Shown piece after piece: positions 1 to 6,636 of a stretch of 15,757 bases of DNA; the stretch's first letter is position 1; each line of letters begins with the position of its first letter. Origin of the DNA: Campylobacterales bacterium (GTDB lineage Bacteria; Campylobacterota; Campylobacteria; Campylobacterales; QNZT01). The position numbers were made by a program, and so were the translations under genes. The stretch covers positions 1 to 15,757 of the forward strand of contig JALULO010000030.1 of assembly GCA_027056215.1 (NCBI GenBank), written 5' to 3'. The notes under the pieces were generated by a model, which was given only the letters and a program-made list of their open reading frames with translations, was not told the origin of the DNA and searched no databases.

Positions 1-383
1 AATACGCTATCGGTTATGTTGAGTACTCATACAAACAAAAACTAGGACTCACAGCAGCACAAGTGCAAAACAAAGCAGGTGAATACATCCTACCAACGCT
101 AAAATCATTTCAAGATGCAGCAAAGTATGCTACATGGACACCTGACAATGATTTTTATGCACTTATCGCATATCCAGATGGAAAAACATCCTACCCAATC
201 GTTGCGGCAACGTTTATCCTTTTACCAAAAGAGAAAACAGATACAAATAAAAAAGTAACAAAGTTTATAGATTTTGCCTACAAAAATGGTGATAAAATCG
301 CAACAGATTTAGGGTACGTGCCACTTCCAAAAGAGACAAAAGATATGATTAGAAAGTATTGGGAAGCAAAAGGGATTAAGTAA
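1..383 (+). CDS. pstS: PstS phosphate-binding protein, C-terminal fragment
   Basis: This is the 3' end of a periplasmic phosphate-binding protein, the substrate receptor of the Pst ABC importer; the start lies outside the window. The open frame runs from the first complete codon at position 3 and begins YAIGYVEYSYK, matching the GxIGYVEYAYA motif of PstS proteins. It continues through a YPI..ATFILLPK stretch and ends with the KxKxAxDLGYVPLP-type tail (IATDLGYVPLPKETKD) typical of the family. The first internal ATG/GTG is not the true start because the homology continues upstream of it. It is followed by a strong hairpin, so pstS transcription probably ends before pstC. Its position directly upstream of pstCAB supports the assignment. 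Confidence 0.93.
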   Translation, partial: YAIGYVEYSYKQKLGLTAAQVQNKAGEYILPTLKSFQDAAKYATWTPDNDFYALIAYPDGKTSYPIVAATFILLPKEKTDTNKKVTKFIDFAYKNGDKIATDLGYVPLPKETKDMIRKYWEAKGIK

Positions 384-395
384 TTCCTCTCAAAG

Positions 396-425
396 ATAAC
401 ACTACTTTGTAAAAAGTAGTGTTAT
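396..425. terminator. Hairpin between convergent genes, likely shared terminator
   Basis: A perfect 13-bp stem (ATAACACTACTTT paired with AAAGTAGTGTTAT) closes a 4-base loop, 13 bases after the pstS stop and 6 bases beyond the stop of the convergent small gene. It ends in AAA/TTT on the loop side. There is no long U tract on either side, so its efficiency as an intrinsic terminator is uncertain, but position and symmetry fit a two-way terminator between converging genes. Confidence 0.7.
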
Positions 426-431
426 TGGATC

Positions 432-635
432 TTATTTCATCGGTGGGACATTAAAACTTTTTATATGCGTTGCATCTTTTCCCACATAGTCAGGTACAGT
501 GTTAAATATATTTGATGCTACGGTTAGAGCCAAGCCGATGCCTAAACATAGTATTACAACTTCCCGTATCATTTTTTTCTTTTCTTTACTTTCGTTTCCA
601 TTGAAATCTTCAATCTCCTCTAACGTTGGTTCCAT
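432..635 (-). CDS. Small single-pass membrane protein, unknown function
   Basis: A 67-residue protein that I do not recognise. The N-terminal 24 residues are highly charged (acidic, then an ESKEKKK cluster). One hydrophobic segment follows at about residues 26-45 (REVVILCLGIGLALTVASNIF), then a short polar tail ending VPPMK. The basic cluster before the helix suggests that the N-terminus stays in the cytoplasm. The gene looks real: the ATG is preceded by a GGGAGA ribosome site and, further up, a good sigma-70 promoter. It is convergent with pstS and divergent from pstC, so it interrupts the usual pstS-pstC linkage. Whether it has anything to do with phosphate transport cannot be told from the sequence. 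Confidence 0.7.
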   Translation of the reverse strand: MEPTLEEIEDFNGNESKEKKKMIREVVILCLGIGLALTVASNIFNTVPDYVGKDATHIKSFNVPPMK

Positions 636-668
636 TATTTTTTCTCCCTATATGTTTGATAGGTGTAT

Positions 669-696
669 ATTATAACAATAGCATTAACACGTGCAA
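669..696 (-). promoter_or_regulatory. Sigma-70 promoter for the 67-aa membrane protein gene
   Basis: Reading the minus strand, TTGCAC (691-696) is followed by a 16-bp spacer and a consensus TATAAT (669-674). The -10 lies 33 bp upstream of the ATG at 635, leaving room for a short leader and the GGGAGA ribosome site. No Pho-type repeat overlaps it, so this gene looks constitutive or differently controlled from pstCAB. Confidence 0.65.
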
Positions 697-784
697 AAAT
701 AAATGAGATAATTATTGTATTAATTAAAAAAATGTCACAAAAATACACACTGCTACTCACTTGCTAAATCATGATTACAAACCC

Positions 785-818
785 TTGTAACCAAATTGTA
801 ACCATGAAAATATATAAT
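785..818 (+). promoter_or_regulatory. Pho box and -10 of the pstCAB-phoU-phoBR operon
   Basis: Two identical 7-bp direct repeats, TTGTAAC at 785-791 and 796-802, are separated by 4 bp (CAAA), so the period is 11 bp, one helical turn. The half-site differs by one base from the TTGTCAC half-site of Escherichia coli Pho boxes. A consensus TATAAT -10 lies at 813-818, 10 bp after the second repeat, with no recognisable -35 at normal spacing. This is the layout of a PhoB-activated promoter, where the activator replaces -35 contacts. The downstream operon encodes its own PhoB-like regulator, so autoregulation under phosphate starvation is likely. Confidence 0.78.
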
Positions 819-854
819 CCACAAAATAACACGAAAATAACATAAGGCTACGAT

Positions 855-1706
855 ATGGGTGGAAGGGTTTTTAAAAACTTCTCTTTGGTTTCTGCGACAC
901 TTTCGTTTTTTTTGCTACTTGGTATATTTATAGTACTATATATCTATGCACAAGATGCGATCAAAGAGTTTGGTGTTTCATTTTTATTTGATTCTTCATG
1001 GGAAGTTGGTGAAGATGATGAAGGTGGTGTTTTTGGTGGATTGGTTCCTATCGTTGGAACGCTTTATACGACACTTATCGCTATGGTTATTGCTACTCCT
1101 ATCGCTCTTGGGATTGCGATATTTTTAACCGAAGTTGCTCCTGATTTTCTCATCAAGCCTGTCTCTATCGCTATCGAGTTGTTGGCTGCGATTCCTAGTA
1201 TCATCTATGGTATGTGGGGGCTTTTTTACTTTGCACCAGTTATACAAAATATCTTTGGTGGAAGTGGTATGGGGCTTTTGACAGCGGGATTGGTACTCTC
1301 TATCATGATAATCCCTTTTATGTCTGCTATCTCAAAAGATGCTATGAATACCACACCAGATGTCTTAAAAGAGAGTGCTTATGCCATGGGTGCTACAAAG
1401 TTTGAAGTCGTCAAAGATGTAGTGATGCCATATTCAAAGACAGGTATCATAGGTTCTATCATCTTGGCTCTTGGACGAGCATTGGGTGAGACGATGGCGG
1501 TAGCATTTTTGATAGGATCTGTCATGAAAATACCTAAACATCTTACAGATGCAACTACTTCCATACCTGTTCTTTTAGCAAACAACTTTTCAGAAGCGGA
1601 AGATTTAGAGCTTAGCTCGATGTTTTATTTAGCACTTATACTCTTTATCGTGAGTTTCATCATCATCTCTGTTGCGAAGTTTTACTTTTTAGGGAGAAAA
1701 AAATGA
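855..1706 (+). CDS. pstC: Phosphate ABC transporter permease PstC
   Basis: One of the two inner-membrane permeases through which phosphate crosses after delivery by PstS. The 283 residues show about six hydrophobic segments (roughly 8-31, 67-92, 103-130, 140-160, 196-222 and 256-278), with a short periplasmic stretch near 32-60. The cytoplasmic EAA loop that docks onto PstB lies at 173-192 (ESAYAMGATKFEVVKDVV), followed by the conserved ALGRALGETMAV helix. It is somewhat shorter than E. coli PstC (about 319 aa), mostly in the first periplasmic loop. The ATG at 855 is preceded by a weak AAGG site and lies about 25 bp after the expected transcript start. The stop overlaps the pstA start in ATGA, indicating coupled translation. 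Confidence 0.95.
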   Translation: MGGRVFKNFSLVSATLSFFLLLGIFIVLYIYAQDAIKEFGVSFLFDSSWEVGEDDEGGVFGGLVPIVGTLYTTLIAMVIATPIALGIAIFLTEVAPDFLIKPVSIAIELLAAIPSIIYGMWGLFYFAPVIQNIFGGSGMGLLTAGLVLSIMIIPFMSAISKDAMNTTPDVLKESAYAMGATKFEVVKDVVMPYSKTGIIGSIILALGRALGETMAVAFLIGSVMKIPKHLTDATTSIPVLLANNFSEAEDLELSSMFYLALILFIVSFIIISVAKFYFLGRKK

Positions 1707-2512
1707 ATAGACTTTTACTAAACAAAATCATCATGATACTCTCTACCATCTCAGCGATTCTTGGTATCTCTTTTTTATTTTGGATATTGGCAACTTTGAC
1801 GATCAAAGGGGTGAGTAGTATGCACTTTTCTATCTTTGTCAATGATCTCGTAAATGGTGGTATCCGAAATCTTTTAGTTGGGCAGTTTACGATGGCACTT
1901 TTGGCGACTGCTATCGGTGTACCGCTTGGGATGATGGCAGGGATTTACTTACGCGAATATAGTAACGATGGAAAGTTAGCCTATATCATGCGAAATTTGA
2001 GTGATGTGATGATGAGTGCTCCTTCCATTGTAATTGGTGTGTTTGTATATGCCCTATTTGTAGCCCCATTTAACCAGTATAACGGTTGGGCAGGGAGTAT
2101 CGCACTAGCGATCATGATGATACCGATCGTCATCTCAACAACAGACAACATGCTCTCACTCGTACCAAAAGAGCTTAGAGAAGCGGGAATTGCCTTGGGT
2201 GGCAGTAAGCATAAGATCATTTTAGAGATTGTGATCAAAGCCGCAAAAGTAGGTATCACTACGGGAATCTTACTGGCATTCGCAAGGATCATCGGTGAAA
2301 CTGCACCGCTACTTTTCACCTCCGCAAACAATGCATACTTTACGATGAACATGAATGACCAGTTTCCGTCCCTAACAGTGAGTATTTACAACCTCGCAAA
2401 TTACCCAGATAGCCAAAGCCGTGACTTGGCATGGGCCGCTTCATTTGTATTGACAATGATAGTACTTTTTATAAACCTAATCGGTAGATTTTTAACAAGA
2501 GATAAAGGATAA
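1703..2512 (+). CDS. pstA: Phosphate ABC transporter permease PstA
   Basis: The second membrane subunit of the phosphate importer, pairing with PstC to form the channel. The 269 residues carry an N-terminal helix (about 8-32), a binding-protein-dependent permease core from about residue 58, and an EAA docking loop at about 159-180 (REAGIALGGSKHKIILEIV). The characteristic ARIIGETAPLLFT motif of PstA follows near 194-206. The last helix is near 244-262. The start ATG overlaps the pstC stop by 4 bp and has a strong AGGGAG ribosome site inside the end of pstC. The pstB start follows 6 bp after its stop. Confidence 0.95.
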   Translation: MNRLLLNKIIMILSTISAILGISFLFWILATLTIKGVSSMHFSIFVNDLVNGGIRNLLVGQFTMALLATAIGVPLGMMAGIYLREYSNDGKLAYIMRNLSDVMMSAPSIVIGVFVYALFVAPFNQYNGWAGSIALAIMMIPIVISTTDNMLSLVPKELREAGIALGGSKHKIILEIVIKAAKVGITTGILLAFARIIGETAPLLFTSANNAYFTMNMNDQFPSLTVSIYNLANYPDSQSRDLAWAASFVLTMIVLFINLIGRFLTRDKG

Positions 2513-2518
2513 TAGGCA

Positions 2519-3310
2519 ATGGCAAAACAGATAATCATGGACATCAAAGATTTTTCTTTCAAGTATAAAGGGGCATCAAAAGCTACTTTACAATCGGTAA
2601 ATCTTCCAATTTATAAAAATAAAATCACAGCGATGATAGGACCATCTGGTTGTGGTAAATCAACCCTTCTAAGATCGTTAAATCGTATACATGACCTTTA
2701 TCCAGGAAATGAATACAAAGGAGAAGTGAAGCTTTTAAATCTCAAAGAAGATCGTTATGAAGATATCCTCATACTCAAAAAGGAAAATGAACTGATTCGT
2801 CTGAGACAAAGAGTTGGCATGATCTTCCAAAAACCAACCCCTTTCCCAATGAGTATCTATGACAATGTTGCCTATGGACTAAAACTAGCGGGTATCAAAG
2901 ATAAAAATCTACTCGAAGAGAAAGTGGTGACGGCACTAAAAGGGTCTGCTATCTGGGATGAGGTGAAAGATAGGTTAAAAGATTCAGCTATGGGGCTTAG
3001 TGGTGGACAGCAACAAAGACTCTGCATCGCAAGAGCAGTAGCTCTTAAGCCTGAGATTTTACTTTTGGATGAGCCCACAAGTGCACTTGATCCTATCTCC
3101 ACAGGAGCGATTGAAGAGCTTGTGAGTGAGTTGAAAAAAGAGATCAGCATCGTTATCGTCACGCACAATATGCAACAAGCGAGTCGTTTGAGTGACTATA
3201 CCGCTTTTATGTATATGGGAGAGTTGATAGAGTATAATAAAACACAAAATATATTTTTAAATCCTAGAGAAAAATTGACAGAAGATTATGTCACAGGGAG
3301 GTTTGGTTAA
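2519..3310 (+). CDS. pstB: Phosphate ABC transporter ATPase PstB
   Basis: The cytoplasmic ATPase that drives phosphate import through PstC/PstA. All nucleotide-binding motifs are intact in 263 residues: Walker A GPSGCGKST (41-49), Q-loop Q104 in the PstB-typical VGMIFQKPTPFPMSIYDN context, ABC signature LSGGQQQR (160-167), Walker B ILLLDEP (180-186) and switch histidine H216 in VTHNMQQASR. The FQKPxPFPMSI string and the C-terminal EDYVTGRFG ending are diagnostic of PstB among ABC ATPases. Length is normal for the family. It sits between pstA (6-bp gap) and phoU (2-bp gap). Confidence 0.97.
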   Translation: MAKQIIMDIKDFSFKYKGASKATLQSVNLPIYKNKITAMIGPSGCGKSTLLRSLNRIHDLYPGNEYKGEVKLLNLKEDRYEDILILKKENELIRLRQRVGMIFQKPTPFPMSIYDNVAYGLKLAGIKDKNLLEEKVVTALKGSAIWDEVKDRLKDSAMGLSGGQQQRLCIARAVALKPEILLLDEPTSALDPISTGAIEELVSELKKEISIVIVTHNMQQASRLSDYTAFMYMGELIEYNKTQNIFLNPREKLTEDYVTGRFG

Positions 3311-3312
3311 TC

Positions 3313-3978
3313 ATGTTAGAAAACTATAAGCAGATACTGGAAAAATCCAGAAATAGGGTATTAGAGTTGGCGGATGACGTTTACCACGCATATGAGCTTT
3401 CACAAGAGGCGTTTAAAGAGGGTGATGTGACAAAAGCCACAGAGGCAAGAGCTCTTTTAAAAGATACACACAACATAAATAGCAAGATAGACAATGAAAT
3501 CATCAAAACATTGGCTCTTTTTTCTCCAGAAGCGAGAGATCTAAGAGTGGTTATCGCATATCTCAAAATCGCAAGTGAGTTGACACGTATATCTGATTAT
3601 ATTCGTGCTTATGCTAAAAGTGTAAAGATGCAAATCAGTGGTGAGTTTGCACTAGAAAATCTAAAAGATGATACGATCTCTTTTTTACAAAGTACAGGAA
3701 AGTCACTTTTTGCAGCGATTAATGCTATCAAGGCTGATTCAGAAGATGCTCTTGAAACACTGTATCAAAAAGTCAATGTTGAAGAGAGTAAATGCGATGA
3801 TATCCACTCTATCCTAGAAAAAAATGTTATACAACAGATATGTATCATGCCAGAAAGTGCAAGTGATTTTGTCGTCTTTTTGAAAAACCTTCGTAAATTA
3901 GAGCGTATCTCAGACAGAAGTGTAAATATCGTAAAACTTGCTTATTTCGCCCAAAAAGGTGGAAAGTTAAAGTTGTGA
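3313..3978 (+). CDS. phoU: PhoU phosphate signalling regulator
   Basis: PhoU links the activity of the Pst transporter to the PhoR kinase and represses the Pho response when phosphate is plentiful. The 221-residue all-helical protein contains the two repeats of the family, each with a metal-binding ExxRIxD-like motif: E89..R92-I-S-D95 and L-E197-R-I-S-D201. The first repeat has Thr (T91) where Glu is usual (LTRISD rather than LERIGD). There are no membrane segments. The gene follows pstB by 2 bp and overlaps the response-regulator start by 4 bp (GTGA), so it is translated as part of the operon. Confidence 0.93.
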   Translation: MLENYKQILEKSRNRVLELADDVYHAYELSQEAFKEGDVTKATEARALLKDTHNINSKIDNEIIKTLALFSPEARDLRVVIAYLKIASELTRISDYIRAYAKSVKMQISGEFALENLKDDTISFLQSTGKSLFAAINAIKADSEDALETLYQKVNVEESKCDDIHSILEKNVIQQICIMPESASDFVVFLKNLRKLERISDRSVNIVKLAYFAQKGGKLKL

Positions 3979-4649
3979 TCTCTGCACAGATTGTCATCAT
4001 CGAGGATGAAGAAGATTTACTTGAACTGTTAGAGTATCGTTTAAAAAAAGAGGGATACGAGGTAACAGGTTTTTTATCTACCAAAAAAGTTGAGGAACTT
4101 TTGCTTGAAGAGGATATCGACTTGATGATCGTAGATCGCAATCTTCCAGGTAGTGAGGGAAGTGAATTTGTTGCGAGCCTTCGAGAAAAAGGCTACATGA
4201 TTCCTGCCATATTTGTCAGTGCCAAAGATAGTGACTCAGATATAGAAGAGGGGTTTTTACGAGGTGGGGATGATTACCTCACCAAGCCTTTTAATATGAA
4301 TGAACTCGTTTTTCGTGTTAAATCGATTTTACGCCGTACCAAAGTGAGTGAAGAAGGTAAACTCACCTACCGTGATATCAGCCTAGATCTGGATGAAAGA
4401 CGTGCCTATGTTGCAGGAGATGAGATAGGACTTAGTAAACTGGAGTTTGAACTTTTATACTATTTTATACGCAACAAACATTTGGTCTTAAACAGAGATC
4501 AACTGCTTGAAGAAGTCTGGAAAGATGAAGCCCTCAAGCAAGAAAAAACCGTCAATGTCACGATCAACCGACTACGCAAAAAGATAGATCCCAAACAAGA
4601 AAAAGGCTACATCGAAGCCATACGGGGTATCGGCTATAAGCTATGTTAA
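3975..4649 (+). CDS. phoB: PhoB-like response regulator (OmpR family)
   Basis: A DNA-binding response regulator, most likely the activator of phosphate-starvation genes including this operon. The receiver domain (about 4-115) has the acidic pocket E10-D11, phospho-acceptor D54 (IVDRNLPG), switch S82 and K104 (KPF). The winged-helix effector domain covers about 130-224, with the family pattern LSKLEFELLYYF, then VNVTINRLRKKI and RGIGYKL at the end. The start is GTG, overlapping the phoU stop; no ATG lies nearby and the receiver homology begins within five residues of the GTG. The stop overlaps the kinase start by 7 bp. Assignment to PhoB rests on family plus its place after phoU. In Campylobacter the functional equivalent is called PhosR, so the name is a best fit. 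Confidence 0.85.
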   Translation: MISAQIVIIEDEEDLLELLEYRLKKEGYEVTGFLSTKKVEELLLEEDIDLMIVDRNLPGSEGSEFVASLREKGYMIPAIFVSAKDSDSDIEEGFLRGGDDYLTKPFNMNELVFRVKSILRRTKVSEEGKLTYRDISLDLDERRAYVAGDEIGLSKLEFELLYYFIRNKHLVLNRDQLLEEVWKDEALKQEKTVNVTINRLRKKIDPKQEKGYIEAIRGIGYKLC

Positions 4650-6043
4650 GACTCGATCAACTCTATTTTAGAAATTTTTTCTTTCTCTTCTTTGGAACAC
4701 TGCTTACTGTAGCAGTAGCAGGGTATCTTTTACTCGAAAAAGTTGAAATCAACAACCACAAAACGATGCTTACCAACATGATTAACCAGTTTATATTGAG
4801 CAATCCTAGTGAATCAAACCTCGACGAAGTTGTAAAAGAGATCAGAGCAAAAACAGCCGTTCGTGTAACAATCATCGATGAACAAGGAGTGGTAGTTTAT
4901 GAAAGTAACCGCGATACAAAAGGCATGTCAAATCATCTAAATCGTCCGGAGATCATAGAAGCGAGAAAAGGGAAGATCGGTTCAAGCATACGCTATTCAC
5001 AAAGTGTTAATAGAGATTTTTTGTATGTTGCAAAACACGAAGGTGTTCGCTATATCCGAATGGCATATGCACTAAGCAGTATCAAAGAGAAGTTTTTTAA
5101 GTTTTGGTTTAAAGCGATGGGGCTTTTTACCCTTTCGATGTTGTTAGCATTTTGGGTTGCGATGAAAACAAATCGTAAAATCACACATGATCTGCAACGT
5201 ATCAAAATAGATTTGGAAAACTTACTGAATAAAAAGTATGAAGTTGATTTTGATGAAGTGAGTTGCTGTAAAGAGTTTGATAGTATCTCCAAACAGATCA
5301 ATCAAGTCTCCAAAAAACTCCAAAAAAGAGATAGACAAAAAGCAAAATATACCAAAAATCTTAAACTACTCAGTAAAAAACAAAGCGATATCATCTCCGC
5401 TATCAGCCATGAGTTCAAAAATCCCGTTGCCGCGATCATGGGATATACCCAAAGTGTTCGAGAAGATAAAGATCTAAGTGAAAACATACGCGATAGATTT
5501 TTAGAAAAAGTACTCAAAAATGCACAAAAGATCTCAACCATGATCGACCGCCTAGCTATGGCTATCAAACTGGAAAACGAGACCTTTTCACCAGAGTTTT
5601 CAACCTTCAACCTTCGTACCTTAGTAGAAGACGTACGAGAAAACCTTTTACAAAAGTACCGTGACAGAGAGATCAAAATCGACATAGAAGACACCATGAT
5701 TAAAGCCGACAGATCGATGTTTGACAATCTCATAACTAACCTGATAGAAAACGCACTCAAATACTCAGATGAAGAAGTTCTTGTACAGTTGGTTGACAAC
5801 AAACTAAAAGTAGTCGATAAAGGAATCGGTATCCAAAAAGAGGATATCGACAAGATCACAAAACGCTTCTTTAGAGTTGATTCTCTTTCATGGGATAACT
5901 CCATCGGGGTAGGATTGTACATCGTAAAGTATATCTTAAAACTGCATGGAAGTTATCTGGAAATCGAGAGTAAACCAAAAGAGGGTTCTACCTTTTGGTT
6001 TGATATCATACCGATGGTAGATGTCAAACATAATGAAATCTAA
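4643..6043 (+). CDS. phoR: PhoR-like sensor histidine kinase
   Basis: The membrane kinase partner of the upstream regulator. The 466 residues comprise a first membrane helix (about 11-31), a periplasmic region of about 120 residues (32-153), a second helix (about 155-175), a linker and coiled coil (180-245), then the catalytic core. The phospho-acceptor is H256 in SAISHEFKNPVAA. The ATPase domain has the N box ending in N370 (LITNLIENALKYS), a G1 box DKGIGI (392-397) and a G2 box GVGLYIV (422-428). The large periplasmic region is unlike E. coli PhoR, which has almost none and instead carries a cytoplasmic PAS domain; it resembles the architecture seen in Gram-positive PhoR and Campylobacter PhosS. 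The 7-bp overlap with the regulator gene supports them as a pair. Confidence 0.83.
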   Translation: MLRLDQLYFRNFFFLFFGTLLTVAVAGYLLLEKVEINNHKTMLTNMINQFILSNPSESNLDEVVKEIRAKTAVRVTIIDEQGVVVYESNRDTKGMSNHLNRPEIIEARKGKIGSSIRYSQSVNRDFLYVAKHEGVRYIRMAYALSSIKEKFFKFWFKAMGLFTLSMLLAFWVAMKTNRKITHDLQRIKIDLENLLNKKYEVDFDEVSCCKEFDSISKQINQVSKKLQKRDRQKAKYTKNLKLLSKKQSDIISAISHEFKNPVAAIMGYTQSVREDKDLSENIRDRFLEKVLKNAQKISTMIDRLAMAIKLENETFSPEFSTFNLRTLVEDVRENLLQKYRDREIKIDIEDTMIKADRSMFDNLITNLIENALKYSDEEVLVQLVDNKLKVVDKGIGIQKEDIDKITKRFFRVDSLSWDNSIGVGLYIVKYILKLHGSYLEIESKPKEGSTFWFDIIPMVDVKHNEI

Positions 6044-6074
6044 ACTGAGCGATAATCACATAATCTCCGTTTAG
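6040..6074 (+). terminator. Possible weak terminator after phoR
   Basis: CTAAAC at 6040-6045 pairs with GTTTAG at 6069-6074, extended after one mismatch by GAG/CTC (6047-6049 with 6065-6067), around a 15-base AT-rich loop. It overlaps the phoR stop and lacks a U run, so it may be only a 3'-end stabilising hairpin or chance. Confidence 0.3.
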
Positions 6075-6090
6075 CTTATATACAAGAGCC

Positions 6091-6111
6091 GTAGGGTGGG
6101 AGAATCCCACC
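6091..6111 (+). repeat. REP-like GTAG palindrome
   Basis: GTAG (6091-6094) is followed at once by a perfect 7-bp inverted repeat, GGTGGGA (6095-6101) and TCCCACC (6105-6111), with a 3-base GAA loop. A GTAG foot next to a GC-rich hairpin is the form of REP palindromes handled by RAYT (REP-associated tyrosine) transposases. It is markedly richer in GC than its surroundings. No transposase is present in the window, and only one such unit is seen here, so membership in a genomic family is inferred. Confidence 0.5.
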
Positions 6112-6178
6112 AAACAGTATTTAAGTGTTTTATGTAATTAGATATTTTGAAGGTGGATTATATTTACCCTAGAAGCTC

Positions 6179-6232
6179 AAAATATTTCAAAATGAAATAA
6201 AATTTTACCTTTCATTTGAAAACTGTTAAAAT
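6179..6232 (+). promoter_or_regulatory. Promoter of cassette A with upstream palindromic box
   Basis: A 17-bp palindrome, TATTTCA (6183-6189), AAA, TGAAATA (6193-6199), sits 4 bp upstream of a -35-like TTTACC (6204-6209). A 17-bp spacer leads to TAAAAT (6227-6232) with an extended -10 TG at 6224-6225. The whole 22 bp at 6179-6200 is identical to 14175-14196, which sits in the same place before cassette B. The palindrome would be centred near -48 from the expected transcript start, a position used by activators and some repressors. The regulator is unknown. Confidence 0.6.
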
Positions 6233-6258
6233 ACTACTAAAGAATAAGGTGATATAAT

Positions 6259-6501
6259 ATGAAAGGAATTGATAGCATTGATTTAATATCAAAAGTAATA
6301 GACGGTTTATACAAAAAGCTTGTTGTGCTATTAGCCATATCTGGTGGTTTTGGTGCATATGCGATAAAGTTTTTATATGAATCTAATTGGGCAGGGTATT
6401 TGTTTGCTGTAGTTTTTATATTGGTTTCAATTGCTATATTTATAACTTACTCAAAGTTAAATATTTTTGTAAAAAAACTTGAAAGGATGATTCATGAATG
6501 A
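6259..6501 (+). CDS. Cassette A protein 1: small two-helix membrane protein, unknown
   Basis: An 80-residue protein of no recognised family. It has two predicted membrane helices (about 20-39 and 45-65), then a basic, heptad-like tail (KLNIFVKKLERMIHE). Its paralogue at 14258-14509 shares the motif YKKLxVxLA, then a small-residue stretch SxGxG, then YAIKFL (residues 18-39 here). That conservation, together with the AAGGTG ribosome site 6 bases before the ATG, shows that the gene is real. The stop overlaps the start of the next tiny gene by 8 bp, the same overlap as in the second copy, so the two proteins are probably made together. Size and topology would suit a holin-like, toxin-like or accessory membrane protein, but nothing in the sequence decides this. 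Confidence 0.75.
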   Translation: MKGIDSIDLISKVIDGLYKKLVVLLAISGGFGAYAIKFLYESNWAGYLFAVVFILVSIAIFITYSKLNIFVKKLERMIHE

Positions 6502-6598
6502 GATCGGTATTGTTATTATTCCGATAGGGTTTATAGTTGCTGCTGTCATAGGTTATTTTGCAGTAAAAAGAAAGTGGAAGATAGCAGATTTTTTTTAA
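6494..6598 (+). CDS. Cassette A protein 2: 34-residue membrane peptide, unknown
   Basis: A tiny gene, easily missed. It encodes one hydrophobic segment (about 4-23, IGIVIIPIGFIVAAVIGYFA) followed by a basic, aromatic tail KRKWKIADFF. The paralogue at 14502-14603 keeps P10, G12, GY (20-21), A23, K25, WK (28-29), A31 and the terminal FF, so selection on the protein is likely. AAAGGA at 6482-6487 is a good ribosome site 6 bases before the ATG, inside the end of protein 1. The HK gene on the other strand ends 38 bp further on. Function is unknown; a subunit or antagonist of protein 1 is the simplest guess. Confidence 0.7.
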   Translation: MNEIGIVIIPIGFIVAAVIGYFAVKRKWKIADFF

Positions 6599-6636
6599 AA
6601 TATAATTAAATATTGTATAGTAGGTAAAATCCACCT

